Assembly: GCA_937872175.1 (NCBI GenBank)
Contig: CALMPI010000012.1
Location: 1 to 64,000 of the forward strand
Reading direction: 5' to 3'
Source: an uncultured Flavobacteriales bacterium
GTDB lineage: Bacteria; Bacteroidota; Bacteroidia; Flavobacteriales_F; PHOS-HE28
DNA length: 64,000 nucleotides
Under the pieces are notes generated by a model that did no database searches, was not told the DNA's origin, and saw nothing but the letters and a program-made list of their open reading frames with translations. The translations under genes were made by a program, and so were the position numbers. Of this stretch, positions 31,242-39,827 are shown piece after piece (position 1 is the first letter of the stretch; each line of letters begins with the position of its first letter).

Positions 31242-31756
31242 ATGAGCAAGAACGAACAGAAGCCCCAAGAGGGGCGCCCGACCCCCGAACAGGTCGCCGC
31301 CTGGAAGAAGGAGCACGGCAGCCTCTTCAGCATCGAAGTGAACGGCAAGCTGGCCATCCTGCGCAAGCCGCGCATGCTGGACCTGGAGCGCGCCCAGCAG
31401 GTGAGCCGCAAGCCGAACGCCAAGCCGTTCGACTTCAACCGCAACATCGTGGGCAACTGTGCTCTCTACCTGGATCCGGGCATGCGCGAGAACGACGAGA
31501 ACGAGCTGGCCCTGCTCACCTCGGTCGGTGAGCTGGTCGAGGTCAAGGAGGCCGAGGTAAAAAAGCTCTAGAGCGGCACCGCGCGCGACTGGATGCCTCG
31601 CCGATCGCGCAGATGTACGCTCTGCTGCGGTACCACTACCGCGACCCCGGTATCACGCGGCTGCCTGAGCACACCCTGCTCAGGCTGTTCGCTGAACTGG
31701 AGTGGGCACGGAAACAAGAGGCCAGAACACTGAACCATGGCGCTCAGGCTGGATGA
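31242..31756 (+). CDS. Tail assembly chaperone with programmed -1 frameshift
   Basis: The zero-frame product is 109 aa (31242-31571). The heptamer A-AAA-AAG sits in frame at 31559-31565, two codons before the stop, and is followed at once by GCTCTAGAGC, a small palindrome, and by GGCA/TGCC arms. In the -1 frame the reading continues for 63 sensible residues (LDASPIAQMYALLRYHYRDPG; HTLLRLFAELEWARKQEAR) to a stop at 31754-31756, inside the start of the tape measure gene. That gives a 171-aa fusion. This is the conserved gpG/gpGT arrangement ahead of tape measure genes. A homopolymer-safe alternative would be a sequencing indel. Confidence 0.82.
31559..31576 (+). promoter_or_regulatory. Ribosomal -1 frameshift site
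   Basis: A-AAA-AAG in the correct zero-frame phase (GTA AAA AAG CTC TAG), with GCTCTAGAGC directly after it. Shifting -1 bypasses the stop and opens the downstream frame. Confidence 0.75.
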
Positions 31757-33710
31757 ATGGCGGCTCAAGATGAGCGATGCGGTCACCGGCCCGCTGGACA
31801 AGATCAGCGGCGCCGCTGACCGCACGGCCGCCCGCTTCATGCGGGCACAGGACCGCATCAGTCGCATCGGCGACAGCATCAAGCGCGGCTTCACCGGCGT
31901 AGGCGACGTGCTCAAGGGTGCCGGCTCGGAGCTGCGCGATGAGCTCACGCAGGCGCTGCCCCTTCCCCCCCAGCTCTCGCGCGGCCTGGCCGCCCTGGCC
32001 GGCCCCATCGGTATCGCCGTAGCTGCGGCCGGGGCGCTGACCCTTGGCCTGGCCAAGGGGGTGCAGGCTGCGGAGGCGTATGGGGTTCCGTTCCGCTACC
32101 TGCGCAACCTGAACCTGGATAAGACCCAGGAGGAGCTCGACCAGGTGAATCGCCGCGTCCTGAAGTTGTCGTTCAGCAAGGGCCTCGATCCGACGACCGT
32201 GATGGCCGGCGTTGCCGACGTGCAGAGCACCATCGGAGCATTTGGTCCCGAGGTCGAGCAAATGGTGGCCCGCATCGGTGAGGCGTCGCGCGCGCTGGAC
32301 ATGGACTTCGGCACCGCCGTGAGCGGCATCAGCAAGGCCCTGGTCCAGTTCCGAATGCCGCTGACGGATGTGGACAAGCTGATGGCCAGCAACGCCAAAA
32401 CGGTGAACCTCGGCGTGGTGAGCTATGACGAGCTAAGCAAGGTGCAGACCGAATATGCCGGGGCTGCTGCCTCGGCGAACCAGACGGTGGACACGGCGAA
32501 CAAGCTGTTCACCTTGCTCACCACGAACACCAAGAACGCCGACATCGCGGCCACCATGGCCAAGGCCAGCTTCCAGGACCTGGGGAAGAAGGACACGGTG
32601 GACGCGCTGAAGAAGATCGGGGTGAACATCTTCGACGCCAACGGGGCGATGCGCCAAGCCGACCAGGTGCTGCGCGAGCTGGTGCCCAAGTTCGCCCAGA
32701 TGAGCGATCGCACGTTCGCCACCCTGAAAGAGGAGATCGGCGGCAGCGAGGGCCTGCGCGGCCTGCTGGACATGGCTAAGGCTAGCGGTACGGAGGTGCT
32801 GCGGGTGCTCGATGGGTTCGACCAGGCCAACGTGAGCGTGAACGATGCCATCGAGCGAGCCAAGAACGACCTCGACGTGGTGAAGGCCAAGCTGAGCGGC
32901 CAGGTCCAGGCCGCCCTGGTGAAGCTCGGCCAGGTGGCGCTTCCGCTGGTCGTGTCATTCAATCAGGGGCTGAGCGCTGCCATCGAGAACCTTACGAGTG
33001 TGGTGCGCTGGCTGCGCGGCATGTACCAGGAGAGCATGATCGTTCGGACCGCCGTGGAGGGCGTTTTCGCCATGCTCAAGACCGGCTGGGAGGCGGTCGT
33101 GTTCGCGTTCAAACAGGGGCTCACGATCATCATCACTCCGATCAAGGCCATTGGAGAGGCTCTTCAAGGCAACTTCGGCGCCGCTTGGGAGACGCTTAAA
33201 TCCGGTGTTGGCGACCTGTTCGGCAACGTGGCGGACCTTGCCAGCAACGTGGGTGCGGCCTGGAAGCAGGCATACAACGACATCGGCGCGCAGCAGAAGC
33301 CGATCAACGTGCCGGTGAAGTTCTTGAAGATGGACGAGGCCGTGCCTCAGCCGGCGCAGATGCCGTTGTTGAGCACCGCGCTGCAGCCTGTTGGCCTCGG
33401 TCCGATCAAGACCGCCGCATCCACCGCCCAGGAGAAAGTAGCGCAGGCGGCAGGGCCACAGGCCGACCCCTACGCCGGCGTGTTCGGGAAGAAGGGCAAG
33501 GCGGACAAGGCCATCAGCCAGGGCGTGAGCGAGGTCGTGGGCGGAGGCAAGCAGGTCCGCAACATCAACGTGCGTATCGAGGCTCTGGTCAAGGAGCTGG
33601 TGGTGCAGACCACGAACATGCGCGAGGGCACTGGGGACATCAAGCGTGCCGTTGAGGAAACGCTCATCCGTGCCGTGCAGGGTGCCGAACTCGCAATCGC
33701 CGCGGACTGA
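31737..33710 (+). CDS. Tail tape measure protein
   Basis: 657 aa. N-terminal helical core (RLKMSDAVTGPLDKISGAADRTAARFM), a hydrophobic helix (LAALAGPIGIAVAAAGALTLGLAKG), a PhageMin_Tail-type middle (VMAGVADVQSTIGAFGPEVEQM ... TAVSGISKALVQF ... TVDTANKLFTLLTTNTK), a second hydrophobic stretch near 440-480, and a basic helical end. Short for the family, so a short contractile tail is expected. Start overlaps the frameshifted chaperone by 20 bp. Confidence 0.85.
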   Translation: MALRLDEWRLKMSDAVTGPLDKISGAADRTAARFMRAQDRISRIGDSIKRGFTGVGDVLKGAGSELRDELTQALPLPPQLSRGLAALAGPIGIAVAAAGALTLGLAKGVQAAEAYGVPFRYLRNLNLDKTQEELDQVNRRVLKLSFSKGLDPTTVMAGVADVQSTIGAFGPEVEQMVARIGEASRALDMDFGTAVSGISKALVQFRMPLTDVDKLMASNAKTVNLGVVSYDELSKVQTEYAGAAASANQTVDTANKLFTLLTTNTKNADIAATMAKASFQDLGKKDTVDALKKIGVNIFDANGAMRQADQVLRELVPKFAQMSDRTFATLKEEIGGSEGLRGLLDMAKASGTEVLRVLDGFDQANVSVNDAIERAKNDLDVVKAKLSGQVQAALVKLGQVALPLVVSFNQGLSAAIENLTSVVRWLRGMYQESMIVRTAVEGVFAMLKTGWEAVVFAFKQGLTIIITPIKAIGEALQGNFGAAWETLKSGVGDLFGNVADLASNVGAAWKQAYNDIGAQQKPINVPVKFLKMDEAVPQPAQMPLLSTALQPVGLGPIKTAASTAQEKVAQAAGPQADPYAGVFGKKGKADKAISQGVSEVVGGGKQVRNINVRIEALVKELVVQTTNMREGTGDIKRAVEETLIRAVQGAELAIAAD

Positions 33711-34276
33711 TGGCCAGGCTCGACATCGACCAGCTCTACAACACGTCCTACGGGTTCATCGCGCCCGGCTGGGCGCGCCGAAAGGCCCTGGATCGTATCA
33801 AGCGAGCCGAGGAATACACGATCAACTCGCCCGGTGAGCCGTCGCCGCCGGCGCTCGGCCTCCTTGGTGCGCCGATCATGCTGCCCTGCGACCTGGACGA
33901 TGTGCGCCTGCCGAACGAGCCGCTCATCGATATTGCCGGCGAGAAGCTCATCGTGAAGACGCAGATCGATGGCAACAGCGGGACGTTCAAAGAGCTCTAC
34001 GCTACCGGCGACTGGCAGGTGACCATCCGGGGCATCTGCGTGGATGAGGAGAACCCGGATGACTACCCCGAGGACCAGGTGCGGGCCATCCGCAACATCA
34101 TCGAGCGACAGACCCATGTGCGCGTTGTGAACCGTCTCACGGCGTTATTCGGGATCGAATACCTGGCCATTGAGAACTACAGCATGCCGGCCGAGGAAGG
34201 CCGCATCGGCATGCAGCGCTACGAGCTGCGATGCTTGAGCGATAAGGAGTTCCCCCTACGGTTGCGCAGGCGATGA
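33710..34276 (+). CDS. Baseplate-region protein (DUF6046-like)
   Basis: 188 aa. YNTSYGFIAPGWARR, then PIMLPCDLDDVRLPNEPLIDI, GEKLIVKTQIDGNSGTFKELYATGDWQVTIRGICVD and EYLAIENYSMPAEEG, the pattern of a Bacteroidota-specific protein between tape measure and hub. Probably the counterpart of the Mu DNA-circulation/baseplate proteins. Family name from memory of the pattern. Confidence 0.65.
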   Translation: MARLDIDQLYNTSYGFIAPGWARRKALDRIKRAEEYTINSPGEPSPPALGLLGAPIMLPCDLDDVRLPNEPLIDIAGEKLIVKTQIDGNSGTFKELYATGDWQVTIRGICVDEENPDDYPEDQVRAIRNIIERQTHVRVVNRLTALFGIEYLAIENYSMPAEEGRIGMQRYELRCLSDKEFPLRLRRR

Positions 34277-35220
34277 GAACGATGCGCAGTCATATCATCC
34301 TTGGTGACTACGAGCTCGACCGCGTGAGCCGCGTGAACATCGACGCGAGCTGGCAGACGCTTGGCGACACCGCCTCGATCGAGGTGCCGAACATCGACGG
34401 CCTTGACCAGAAGGTGAAAGCCGGCGACGAGGTGGTGATCAGCCTGGGCTACGACGACCTCCTGGTTGAGGAGTTCCGGGGGAAGGTGGCCAGGCTGAGC
34501 GCATCGTATCCGATCCGGATCGAATGCGAGGACGCCATGTGGGACCTCAAGCAGACCAGCATTACCAAGACGTGGAAGAGCACCACACTGGGCGATGTGC
34601 TCAGCGAGCTGGTGCCCGACGCCTTGCTGCGTGATGTCCCGAGCATCGAGCTCAAGCCCTTCAGGCTCGACCGCATAACAAAATACGAGGCTCTGCAGGT
34701 GATCAAGGACCAGTTCGGCCTGGCCATCTACTTCGTGGGCCCGCAGCTCTACGCCGGCCTGCCCTATGGCATCGAGGGCGAGCCGAACGTTAACCTGTAC
34801 CACATGCAGAAGAACGTCGCCAGTGGCAACAACCTGGAGTACCGGCGGGCCGACGATGTGCGCGTGAAGGTGGAGGCCATCAGCGTGCGGCCGGACAATA
34901 GCAGGTTGACGTTCGAGGCCGGCGACGCGGACGGAGAGCAGCACACGCTGCACTTCTTCGACCTGAGCATGGATGAGCTCAAGCAGCAGGCAGAGGAGAA
35001 GTTGAAGCTGCTGAAGTTCGACGGATACAAGGGCTCGTTCCTCGCGTTCGGCTTCCCGAATACCGCGCACAGCAGTATTGTGGACCTGCAGGACGCGAAG
35101 TACCCAACGCGCGCCGGACAGTACTACGTGGACCGCGTGGTGGTGATGTATGGCCCATCCGGTTATCGGCGTGAGGTGCACCTCGGCCGCCGTGCCGGCA
35201 ACAGTGAGCAACAGCCATGA
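34273..35220 (+). CDS. Baseplate hub, late control gene D-like
   Basis: 315 aa. HIILGDYELDRVSRVNIDASW, then VVISLGYDDLLVEEFRGKVARLSASYPIRIECEDAMWDLKQ, the barrel layout of gpD/gp44 hub proteins; late PTRAGQYYVDRVVVMYGPSGYRREVHLG is typical. Forms the trimeric hub that carries the spike. Overlaps both neighbours by 4 bp. Confidence 0.75.
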   Translation: MRTMRSHIILGDYELDRVSRVNIDASWQTLGDTASIEVPNIDGLDQKVKAGDEVVISLGYDDLLVEEFRGKVARLSASYPIRIECEDAMWDLKQTSITKTWKSTTLGDVLSELVPDALLRDVPSIELKPFRLDRITKYEALQVIKDQFGLAIYFVGPQLYAGLPYGIEGEPNVNLYHMQKNVASGNNLEYRRADDVRVKVEAISVRPDNSRLTFEAGDADGEQHTLHFFDLSMDELKQQAEEKLKLLKFDGYKGSFLAFGFPNTAHSSIVDLQDAKYPTRAGQYYVDRVVVMYGPSGYRREVHLGRRAGNSEQQP

Positions 35221-35792
35221 GCGAGCGCGTACAGAAAGCCCTTCGGCGCGCCCTTGAAGGACGCCGGATCGCTGTGCTCGTCCCCGGCAAGGTGACCTCA
35301 GTGGATGGCATCAAGAGCTGCGACGTAGCTCCGGCCGATGGCGGCGCCGAGCTGGTGGGCGTGCGGTTGCGTGCGGCGATCGACCAGGGCGAGAAGGGCA
35401 TGTACCTGGTGCCGAAGGTGGGCAGTCCCTGCGTGGTGGCCATGCTGCAGAACACGACGCATATGCCGGTCCTCATCAGCGCAGACGACATCGAGCGCAT
35501 CGTGCTGCATGTGGATGGCGACGGGCGGATCGAGATCGAGCCCGGCGGCCTGGTGAAGCTCAACGGCGACGACTACGGCGGCGTGATCAAGTGGGATGAC
35601 CTGAAGTCCGATCTGGACAAGCTCAAGAACTTCATGCAGGCGATCCTCCAGGGCTTCCAGTCGTGGTCGCCCGTCAGCCAGGACGGCGGCGCAGCGCTGA
35701 AGGCGGTCATGGCCGGCCTGCTGGCCACGCAGCAGGTGCCGCAGTTCCAGAACATCACGAGCACCAAAACCAAGCATGGCAGCGGTTCGTGA
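35217..35792 (+). CDS. Baseplate spike-like protein (gpV/gp45-like)
   Basis: 191 aa. An OB-fold-like start (GRIAVLVPGKVTSVDGIKSCDVAP ... GVRLRAAIDQGEKGMYLVPKVGSPCVVAML) then IVLHVDGDGRIEIEPGGLVKLNGDDYGGV, a beta-helical segment, and a helical tail. Follows the hub, as spike genes do. Confidence 0.68.
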   Translation: MSERVQKALRRALEGRRIAVLVPGKVTSVDGIKSCDVAPADGGAELVGVRLRAAIDQGEKGMYLVPKVGSPCVVAMLQNTTHMPVLISADDIERIVLHVDGDGRIEIEPGGLVKLNGDDYGGVIKWDDLKSDLDKLKNFMQAILQGFQSWSPVSQDGGAALKAVMAGLLATQQVPQFQNITSTKTKHGSGS

Positions 35793-36084
35793 CTTCCTCT
35801 TCGACGCGAACGGCGACCTCTGGTTCGACGCCGGCGACATCGTCGTGGGCGAGAGCACGCTCCAGCACGTGCGCGATATCCTGGTGGCCGAAAAGGGCGA
35901 CTTCACCCAGTTCCCGCTCATCGGCGCCGGCATCTTCCGGGAGCTGCTCAACAGCGAGGGCGAGGCCGGCATCCGCCTCATCATCCAACGCGAGATGGAG
36001 CGGGACGGCCTACGCGTGCATCGCCTGCGGATCGAAGGCGGGCTAGAGCCTGGTGCCATTGACCTCGAAGCCAGCTATGCGTAA
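35776..36084 (+). CDS. Baseplate wedge protein (gpW/gp25-like)
   Basis: 102 aa. DFLFDANGDLWFDAGDIVVGESTLQHVRDILVAEKGDFTQFPLIGAGI is the gp25/gpW lysozyme-like wedge pattern in phages of this phylum. Overlaps the spike gene by 17 bp. Confidence 0.7.
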   Translation: MAAVRDFLFDANGDLWFDAGDIVVGESTLQHVRDILVAEKGDFTQFPLIGAGIFRELLNSEGEAGIRLIIQREMERDGLRVHRLRIEGGLEPGAIDLEASYA

Positions 36085-36376
36085 GGTCCAGATCCTCCAG
36101 TTCCAGTGGCCGGTGAACCTGGCCATCCAAGAGTACGGCAGTGTGGAGGGCCTGTTCCTGCTGATGGCCGATAACCCCATCCTGAAGTTCATCAGCGCTC
36201 CTCCGCGTGCCGGCACCCTTATCGACGTGAGGAGCGCACCGGCGGACCAGGATGTGGCCACCTACTATCGAACGAACGACCTGCACCCGGTCTGCGGGCC
36301 GGTGATCGATGTGACCGTGCCGGGCGACTTCAACCAGGACTTCTCCGAGGACTTCAATAACCAGCTTCCAGGATGA
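36077..36376 (+). CDS. LysM-like tail/baseplate protein
   Basis: 99 aa from ATG 36077 inside the end of the wedge gene (ATGCGTAA). VNLAIQEYGSVEGLFLLMADNPI ... AGTLIDVRSAP resembles a LysM-type tail protein X. The end is acidic (FNQDFSEDFNNQ). Confidence 0.55.
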   Translation: MRKVQILQFQWPVNLAIQEYGSVEGLFLLMADNPILKFISAPPRAGTLIDVRSAPADQDVATYYRTNDLHPVCGPVIDVTVPGDFNQDFSEDFNNQLPG

Positions 36377-37392
36377 CCCAGAAATCACGCGCTGCGCTGA
36401 TCAACGACACGACGAACAAGATCACCAGCAACAACAACAATGAGATCACCGGCGCGGTGCTACGTGCCCTGTTGATCGACATCATCGACAGCGCGCTGAA
36501 CCTCACCACGGACGGCACGCCCAGGCCGCCGCTGAGCGGTGTGCTACAGGAGGGGAACGTCACCGGTGCGCGAGACATCATCATCAGTGAGGGCCAGCTT
36601 TTGCGACTGGCCAGCGGCGCGTTCAATGCGGGCATCACCACCGCTGCGCTGACCGCGTCGCGCACGTTCACCTTGCCCGACAAGAGCGGCACGTTCGCCA
36701 TGGTGGACGACGTGGCGCCGGCGTTGACGCGCCACTACCACAAGGGTGTCACAAGTGTGCTCACGGCGCCGCCCGGCTCCCCGGCTACGGGCCAGCGCCA
36801 CATGGTCGGCGTGGGCGCCAGTGGTGCGTGGAGCGGCCAGGACCTCAAGCTGGCGGAGTGGTCCGGCTCGGCCTGGGTGTTCACCACGCCCACCCGTGGC
36901 GACATGGTGCACGTGTTCGCGTCGCCCACGGACATGTTCTGGTACGACGGGACGACGTGGAACAGCTTCCCGATGGTGCTGACCCTGCCTTACATCCTTG
37001 GGCTCGGCGGCGACACCAGCACCATGGGCCTGAATATCGGCGTGGTGACCGAGAAGGTCACCAACGTGAGCCACACCTCCGAAGGTCCGCTCGTGCTCGA
37101 TCTGAGCTATCCCTACCTCGTGGTTGAATTCAACAGCCCGATCACCATATTGGATTGGGCCAACGCGCAGGATGGTGTGGTCTACACCGTGGTGCTGAAG
37201 AACACGCACGCGACCGACCCCCAGCAGGTGGATGCAATGCAGGTCGAGCGCTGGCTAACGAGCGCAAGCGAAGTAGTTGACTTTGTTGGCGTGGGCCTGA
37301 ACGCGAGCAGAAGCATGGTCCTCAAGCTCGTCAAGGTTGGCGCTCACGTTATGGTCGCGGACGCCCGAATGAACTTCAGACTGCTTGAGTAA
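36373..37392 (+). CDS. Tail fibre-like protein with DUF2793 module
   Basis: 339 aa. Residues ~60-110 form a short fibre repeat (GNVTGARDIIISEGQLLRLASG ... TFTLPDKSGTFAMV). Residues ~125-200 match DUF2793: VLTAPPGSPATGQRHMVGVGASGAWSGQDLKLAEWSGSAWVFTTP and MFWYDGTTW. The rest is a beta-rich tip. DUF2793 occurs in prophage fibres, so receptor binding is inferred. Sits unusually between the wedge and J-like genes. Confidence 0.65.
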   Translation: MTQKSRAALINDTTNKITSNNNNEITGAVLRALLIDIIDSALNLTTDGTPRPPLSGVLQEGNVTGARDIIISEGQLLRLASGAFNAGITTAALTASRTFTLPDKSGTFAMVDDVAPALTRHYHKGVTSVLTAPPGSPATGQRHMVGVGASGAWSGQDLKLAEWSGSAWVFTTPTRGDMVHVFASPTDMFWYDGTTWNSFPMVLTLPYILGLGGDTSTMGLNIGVVTEKVTNVSHTSEGPLVLDLSYPYLVVEFNSPITILDWANAQDGVVYTVVLKNTHATDPQQVDAMQVERWLTSASEVVDFVGVGLNASRSMVLKLVKVGAHVMVADARMNFRLLE

Positions 37393-37394
37393 CC

Positions 37395-38264
37395 ATGGCC
37401 AGATCGCTCACCGCTATCTACGACGCGCTCGCGCTGGAGAAGAGCACGTTCAATGAACTTTCCGCGCTACAGCCGGACATCGACACGTCGCAGACCCTGC
37501 TCAACGACCTGGACAGCACGAGCCAGGTCGCGAAGTGGCGCCTGATGCTCTGGGTGGTGGCCGTGTGCGTGTGGGCCCACGAAAAGCTCTGGGACGTGTT
37601 CCGTGCCGAAGTGGAAGAACTCGCGAAGGCCAGCCACGTGGGCACGCCGCGCTGGTACGTGCAGAAGAGCCTGGAGTATCAGCACGGCTACGCACTGGAG
37701 GACATCAACGGGGTGTTTACCTACTCGATCGACGACCAGGTGGCGCGCATTGTGAAGCGCGCGGCCGTGGTGGAGCAGGGCGGTACGGTGCTGCTCAAGG
37801 TGGCCAAAGAGGCCGCCGGTGTTCTGCAGCCGCTGGATACCGTGGAGCGCGATGCCTTCGAGGCGTACATCGATGAGATCAAAATGGCCGGCACCGTCGT
37901 GAACGTCCTCACGGCCGGTCCCGACTACCTCAAGCTCCTGGTGGACGTGTACTACGACCCTTTGGTAATGGCACCCGACGGCAGTCTCATCTTGAACGGA
38001 GGCGTGAAGCCGGTGGAGGATGCCATCAATGCGCACCTGGCCAGCCTGCCGTTCAATGGCGCGCTGGTGCTTACTGCGCTCGTGGACAGCATCCAAGCCG
38101 CACAGGGCGTTGTGAACCCGGTGCTGCGGGAAGCGCAAGCCCGCTATGGGGGGTTCCCTCTCCAGGCGATCGACGTGCAGTATGTGGCCTACGCAGGCTA
38201 CATGACCGTGGACCCGTTCTTCCCGCTGGCCACGAGCATCACCTACATCCCCTACGGTGTTTAA
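37395..38264 (+). CDS. Baseplate J-like protein
   Basis: 289 aa. AIYDALALEKSTFNELSALQPD at the start, VAVCVWAHEKLWDVFRAEVEELAK, YVQKSLEYQHGYALEDINGVFTYS, and a C-terminal segment YLKLLVDVYYDP ... PVEDAINAHLASLPFNGALVLTALVDSIQAAQGV fit the gpJ/gp47 wedge family (a typical form in this phylum, often mislabelled nucleotidyltransferase). Confidence 0.72.
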   Translation: MARSLTAIYDALALEKSTFNELSALQPDIDTSQTLLNDLDSTSQVAKWRLMLWVVAVCVWAHEKLWDVFRAEVEELAKASHVGTPRWYVQKSLEYQHGYALEDINGVFTYSIDDQVARIVKRAAVVEQGGTVLLKVAKEAAGVLQPLDTVERDAFEAYIDEIKMAGTVVNVLTAGPDYLKLLVDVYYDPLVMAPDGSLILNGGVKPVEDAINAHLASLPFNGALVLTALVDSIQAAQGVVNPVLREAQARYGGFPLQAIDVQYVAYAGYMTVDPFFPLATSITYIPYGV

Positions 38265-38850
38265 CGTCAACTGGCCAGCCTTTCTCCAGAGCCTGATCCC
38301 GCACTGGTGGCGTAGGGTGACGATGGTCACCTGGCTTCGTGTGCTGGTGAGCCCGGTGGCAGACCTCCACGCCACGATGGTGGAGCTGCGATCGCGCACG
38401 CTCTATGCCATGCAGATCACCGGGCAGACGATCTACCTGGAGAAGGCCCTGAACGACCGGTTCGACCCCCTGAACAGGGATATCTACATAGAGAACCTGG
38501 CCGACCTGACGCAGCTCTACATCTACAACAAGGTGGAGCTGCGCCCAGCGCCATACCTGTACAACAAGTGGTCGCAGGACCAGGCGTACCTGGTAGGCCA
38601 GTTCGCGGTGTATGGACAAAGCGTGTGGCGTTGTTCCGCTGTGCACAGCAACCAGGTCCCGGTGCTAGGCTCGCCGTTCTGGACCTTCCATAGCGAACGG
38701 TTCATCCTCATCAACAAGCTGGAGAGCCTGCAGGCTGTGGACTTCATTGTCTGGGTGCCCGTGCTCCTGCCCTTCGACGTGCCCGAAATGCGTGCGCTCA
38801 TCAACCGGTACAAGGCGGCTGGCAAGCGCTACAAGATCATGACCTACTGA
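38257..38850 (+). CDS. Baseplate/tail protein gp48-like (GTG start)
   Basis: 197 aa from GTG 38257, overlapping the J-like stop by 8 bp. FNVNWPAFLQSLIPHWWR ... SPVADLHATMVELRSRTLYAMQITGQTIYLEKALNDRFDP reads like a gpI/gp48 tail protein; the second half (LVGQFAVYGQSVWRCSAVHSNQVP) is a small beta module. It links baseplate to fibres. Confidence 0.6.
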   Translation: MFNVNWPAFLQSLIPHWWRRVTMVTWLRVLVSPVADLHATMVELRSRTLYAMQITGQTIYLEKALNDRFDPLNRDIYIENLADLTQLYIYNKVELRPAPYLYNKWSQDQAYLVGQFAVYGQSVWRCSAVHSNQVPVLGSPFWTFHSERFILINKLESLQAVDFIVWVPVLLPFDVPEMRALINRYKAAGKRYKIMTY

Positions 38851-39641
38851 TGGATAAGCTCAACACCCTCCTCTACGGCGGCTTCCCCCTCGAACTGGAC
38901 GACCTGCGCTGGCAGTTCCACGCGTATGAAAGGGCCTTTAAGGGCATTTCAGACGCGTTCGGATCCAGCTACATCTTGAGCGGTTGCGAGGTGGACCAGC
39001 CAAGCCCTGGCCAGTACACCATCGCCCCCGGCGTGGTGGTAATGCAGGGTGAGCTCTACGAGTTCGCCGGTTATGGACCTGGCGGCATCAATCCGGACAA
39101 CACCTACTTCACTCCGTTCATCGACACCGACCCGACCGGCTCGGAGGTCTTTGAAGACCTGACTGTCCAGAACGCCTACGAGCGCCGGCGTGCGGGCATT
39201 GCCCTGAGCCCACCGGGGCCGCTTCCGCCGGTAGCCTGCAACATCATCGGGCCGCGGCTGGTGGACCGGCTGTGGCTCATGTCGCGCCAGATGCGTGCGG
39301 ACTGGAATGTCCTGGACACCCTGGGTCAGCCCCCGCTACTGAATGACTGGGTGGCCAGCTCGGGCAACCCACCAAGGTTCCGCAGGGAGCCGGGTAGCCT
39401 GGTGCGCCTCCAGGGCATCATCCTCGGCACCAGCTCAACCTCCACCCATGCCTTCACGCTGCCGGTTGGCTATAGGCCGGCCCAGGCCATCAGCCGTGAC
39501 CTGTTCCCCTATGGCGGCGAGCCGGCTAACGCGCGTGTGTGTCTGCTCATCACCACGGCCGGGGTGGCCACCCTGAGCAACCTCAGTGGCACCCGACTGA
39601 GCTACGACCTGAGCGCCTGCAGCCCCTGGGAGGTAGCCTGA
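38850..39641 (+). CDS. Tail fibre / terminal tail protein
   Basis: 263 aa. Residues ~1-110 resemble an adaptor (DDLRWQFHAYERAFKGISDAFGSSYILSG ... YTIAPGVVVMQGELYEFAGYG) common in fibres of this phylum. Residues ~185-263 form a beta-rich tip (VRLQGIILGTSSTSTHAFTLPVGYRP). Last gene before the right end, where receptor-binding genes normally lie. No separate fibre-assembly gene is seen. Confidence 0.65.
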   Translation: MDKLNTLLYGGFPLELDDLRWQFHAYERAFKGISDAFGSSYILSGCEVDQPSPGQYTIAPGVVVMQGELYEFAGYGPGGINPDNTYFTPFIDTDPTGSEVFEDLTVQNAYERRRAGIALSPPGPLPPVACNIIGPRLVDRLWLMSRQMRADWNVLDTLGQPPLLNDWVASSGNPPRFRREPGSLVRLQGIILGTSSTSTHAFTLPVGYRPAQAISRDLFPYGGEPANARVCLLITTAGVATLSNLSGTRLSYDLSACSPWEVA

Positions 39642-39681
39642 CCATTCTTGGAGCCCTAATGGGCCGACAGGGGCCGAAAAG

Positions 39682-39698
39682 CGTCCCGGTCGAATTCC
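39682..39698 (-). other. Right-end transposase-binding site R2
   Basis: CGTCCCGGTCGAATTCC, 23 bp inside R1 and in the same orientation; one change in the core relative to R1. Confidence 0.65.
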
Positions 39699-39704
39699 AA
39701 ATTG

Positions 39705-39729
39705 TGTCCCGGTGGAATTCCGGCTTCTA
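39705..39729 (-). other. Right terminal inverted repeat and transposase-binding site R1
   Basis: TGTCCCGGTGGAATTCCG at 39705-39722, then GCTTCTA to the inferred end. Inverted relative to L1 and L2. AGAG follows at 39730-39733 as the second target repeat. Confidence 0.7.
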
Positions 39730-39827
39730 AGAGGACGCTGAGGGGGCAGGGGCAGGGGCCGGAGGCTGGCGGCAGGTGAGAAAGGAAGAAGGAACAAGGA
39801 GGAGGAAGCAAGAAGAAAGACGGGTGA

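Larger units (their letters stand above)
6409..39729. mobile_element. Mu/BcepMu-like transposable prophage, about 33.3 kb
   Basis: The element carries a DDE transposase, a MuB-type ATPase, GemA, DUF3164, terminase, DUF935-type portal, MuF, gpG, protease/scaffold, capsid, contractile sheath and tube, tape measure, baseplate and fibres, so it looks intact. Ends are placed by the inverted pair TAGGGGGCGGAATTCC (6409 inward) and TAGAAGCCGGAATTCC (39729 inward), each continuing into a GGGACA-type site, and by AGAG at 6405-6408 and 39730-39733 as a putative target duplication. Early genes run leftward to the left end, as in BcepMu rather than Mu. Confidence 0.85.

Noticed and set aside
36373..39641. 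Diversity-generating retroelement acting on the fibre genes
   Set aside because: No reverse transcriptase gene and no template repeat pair seen near the fibres.
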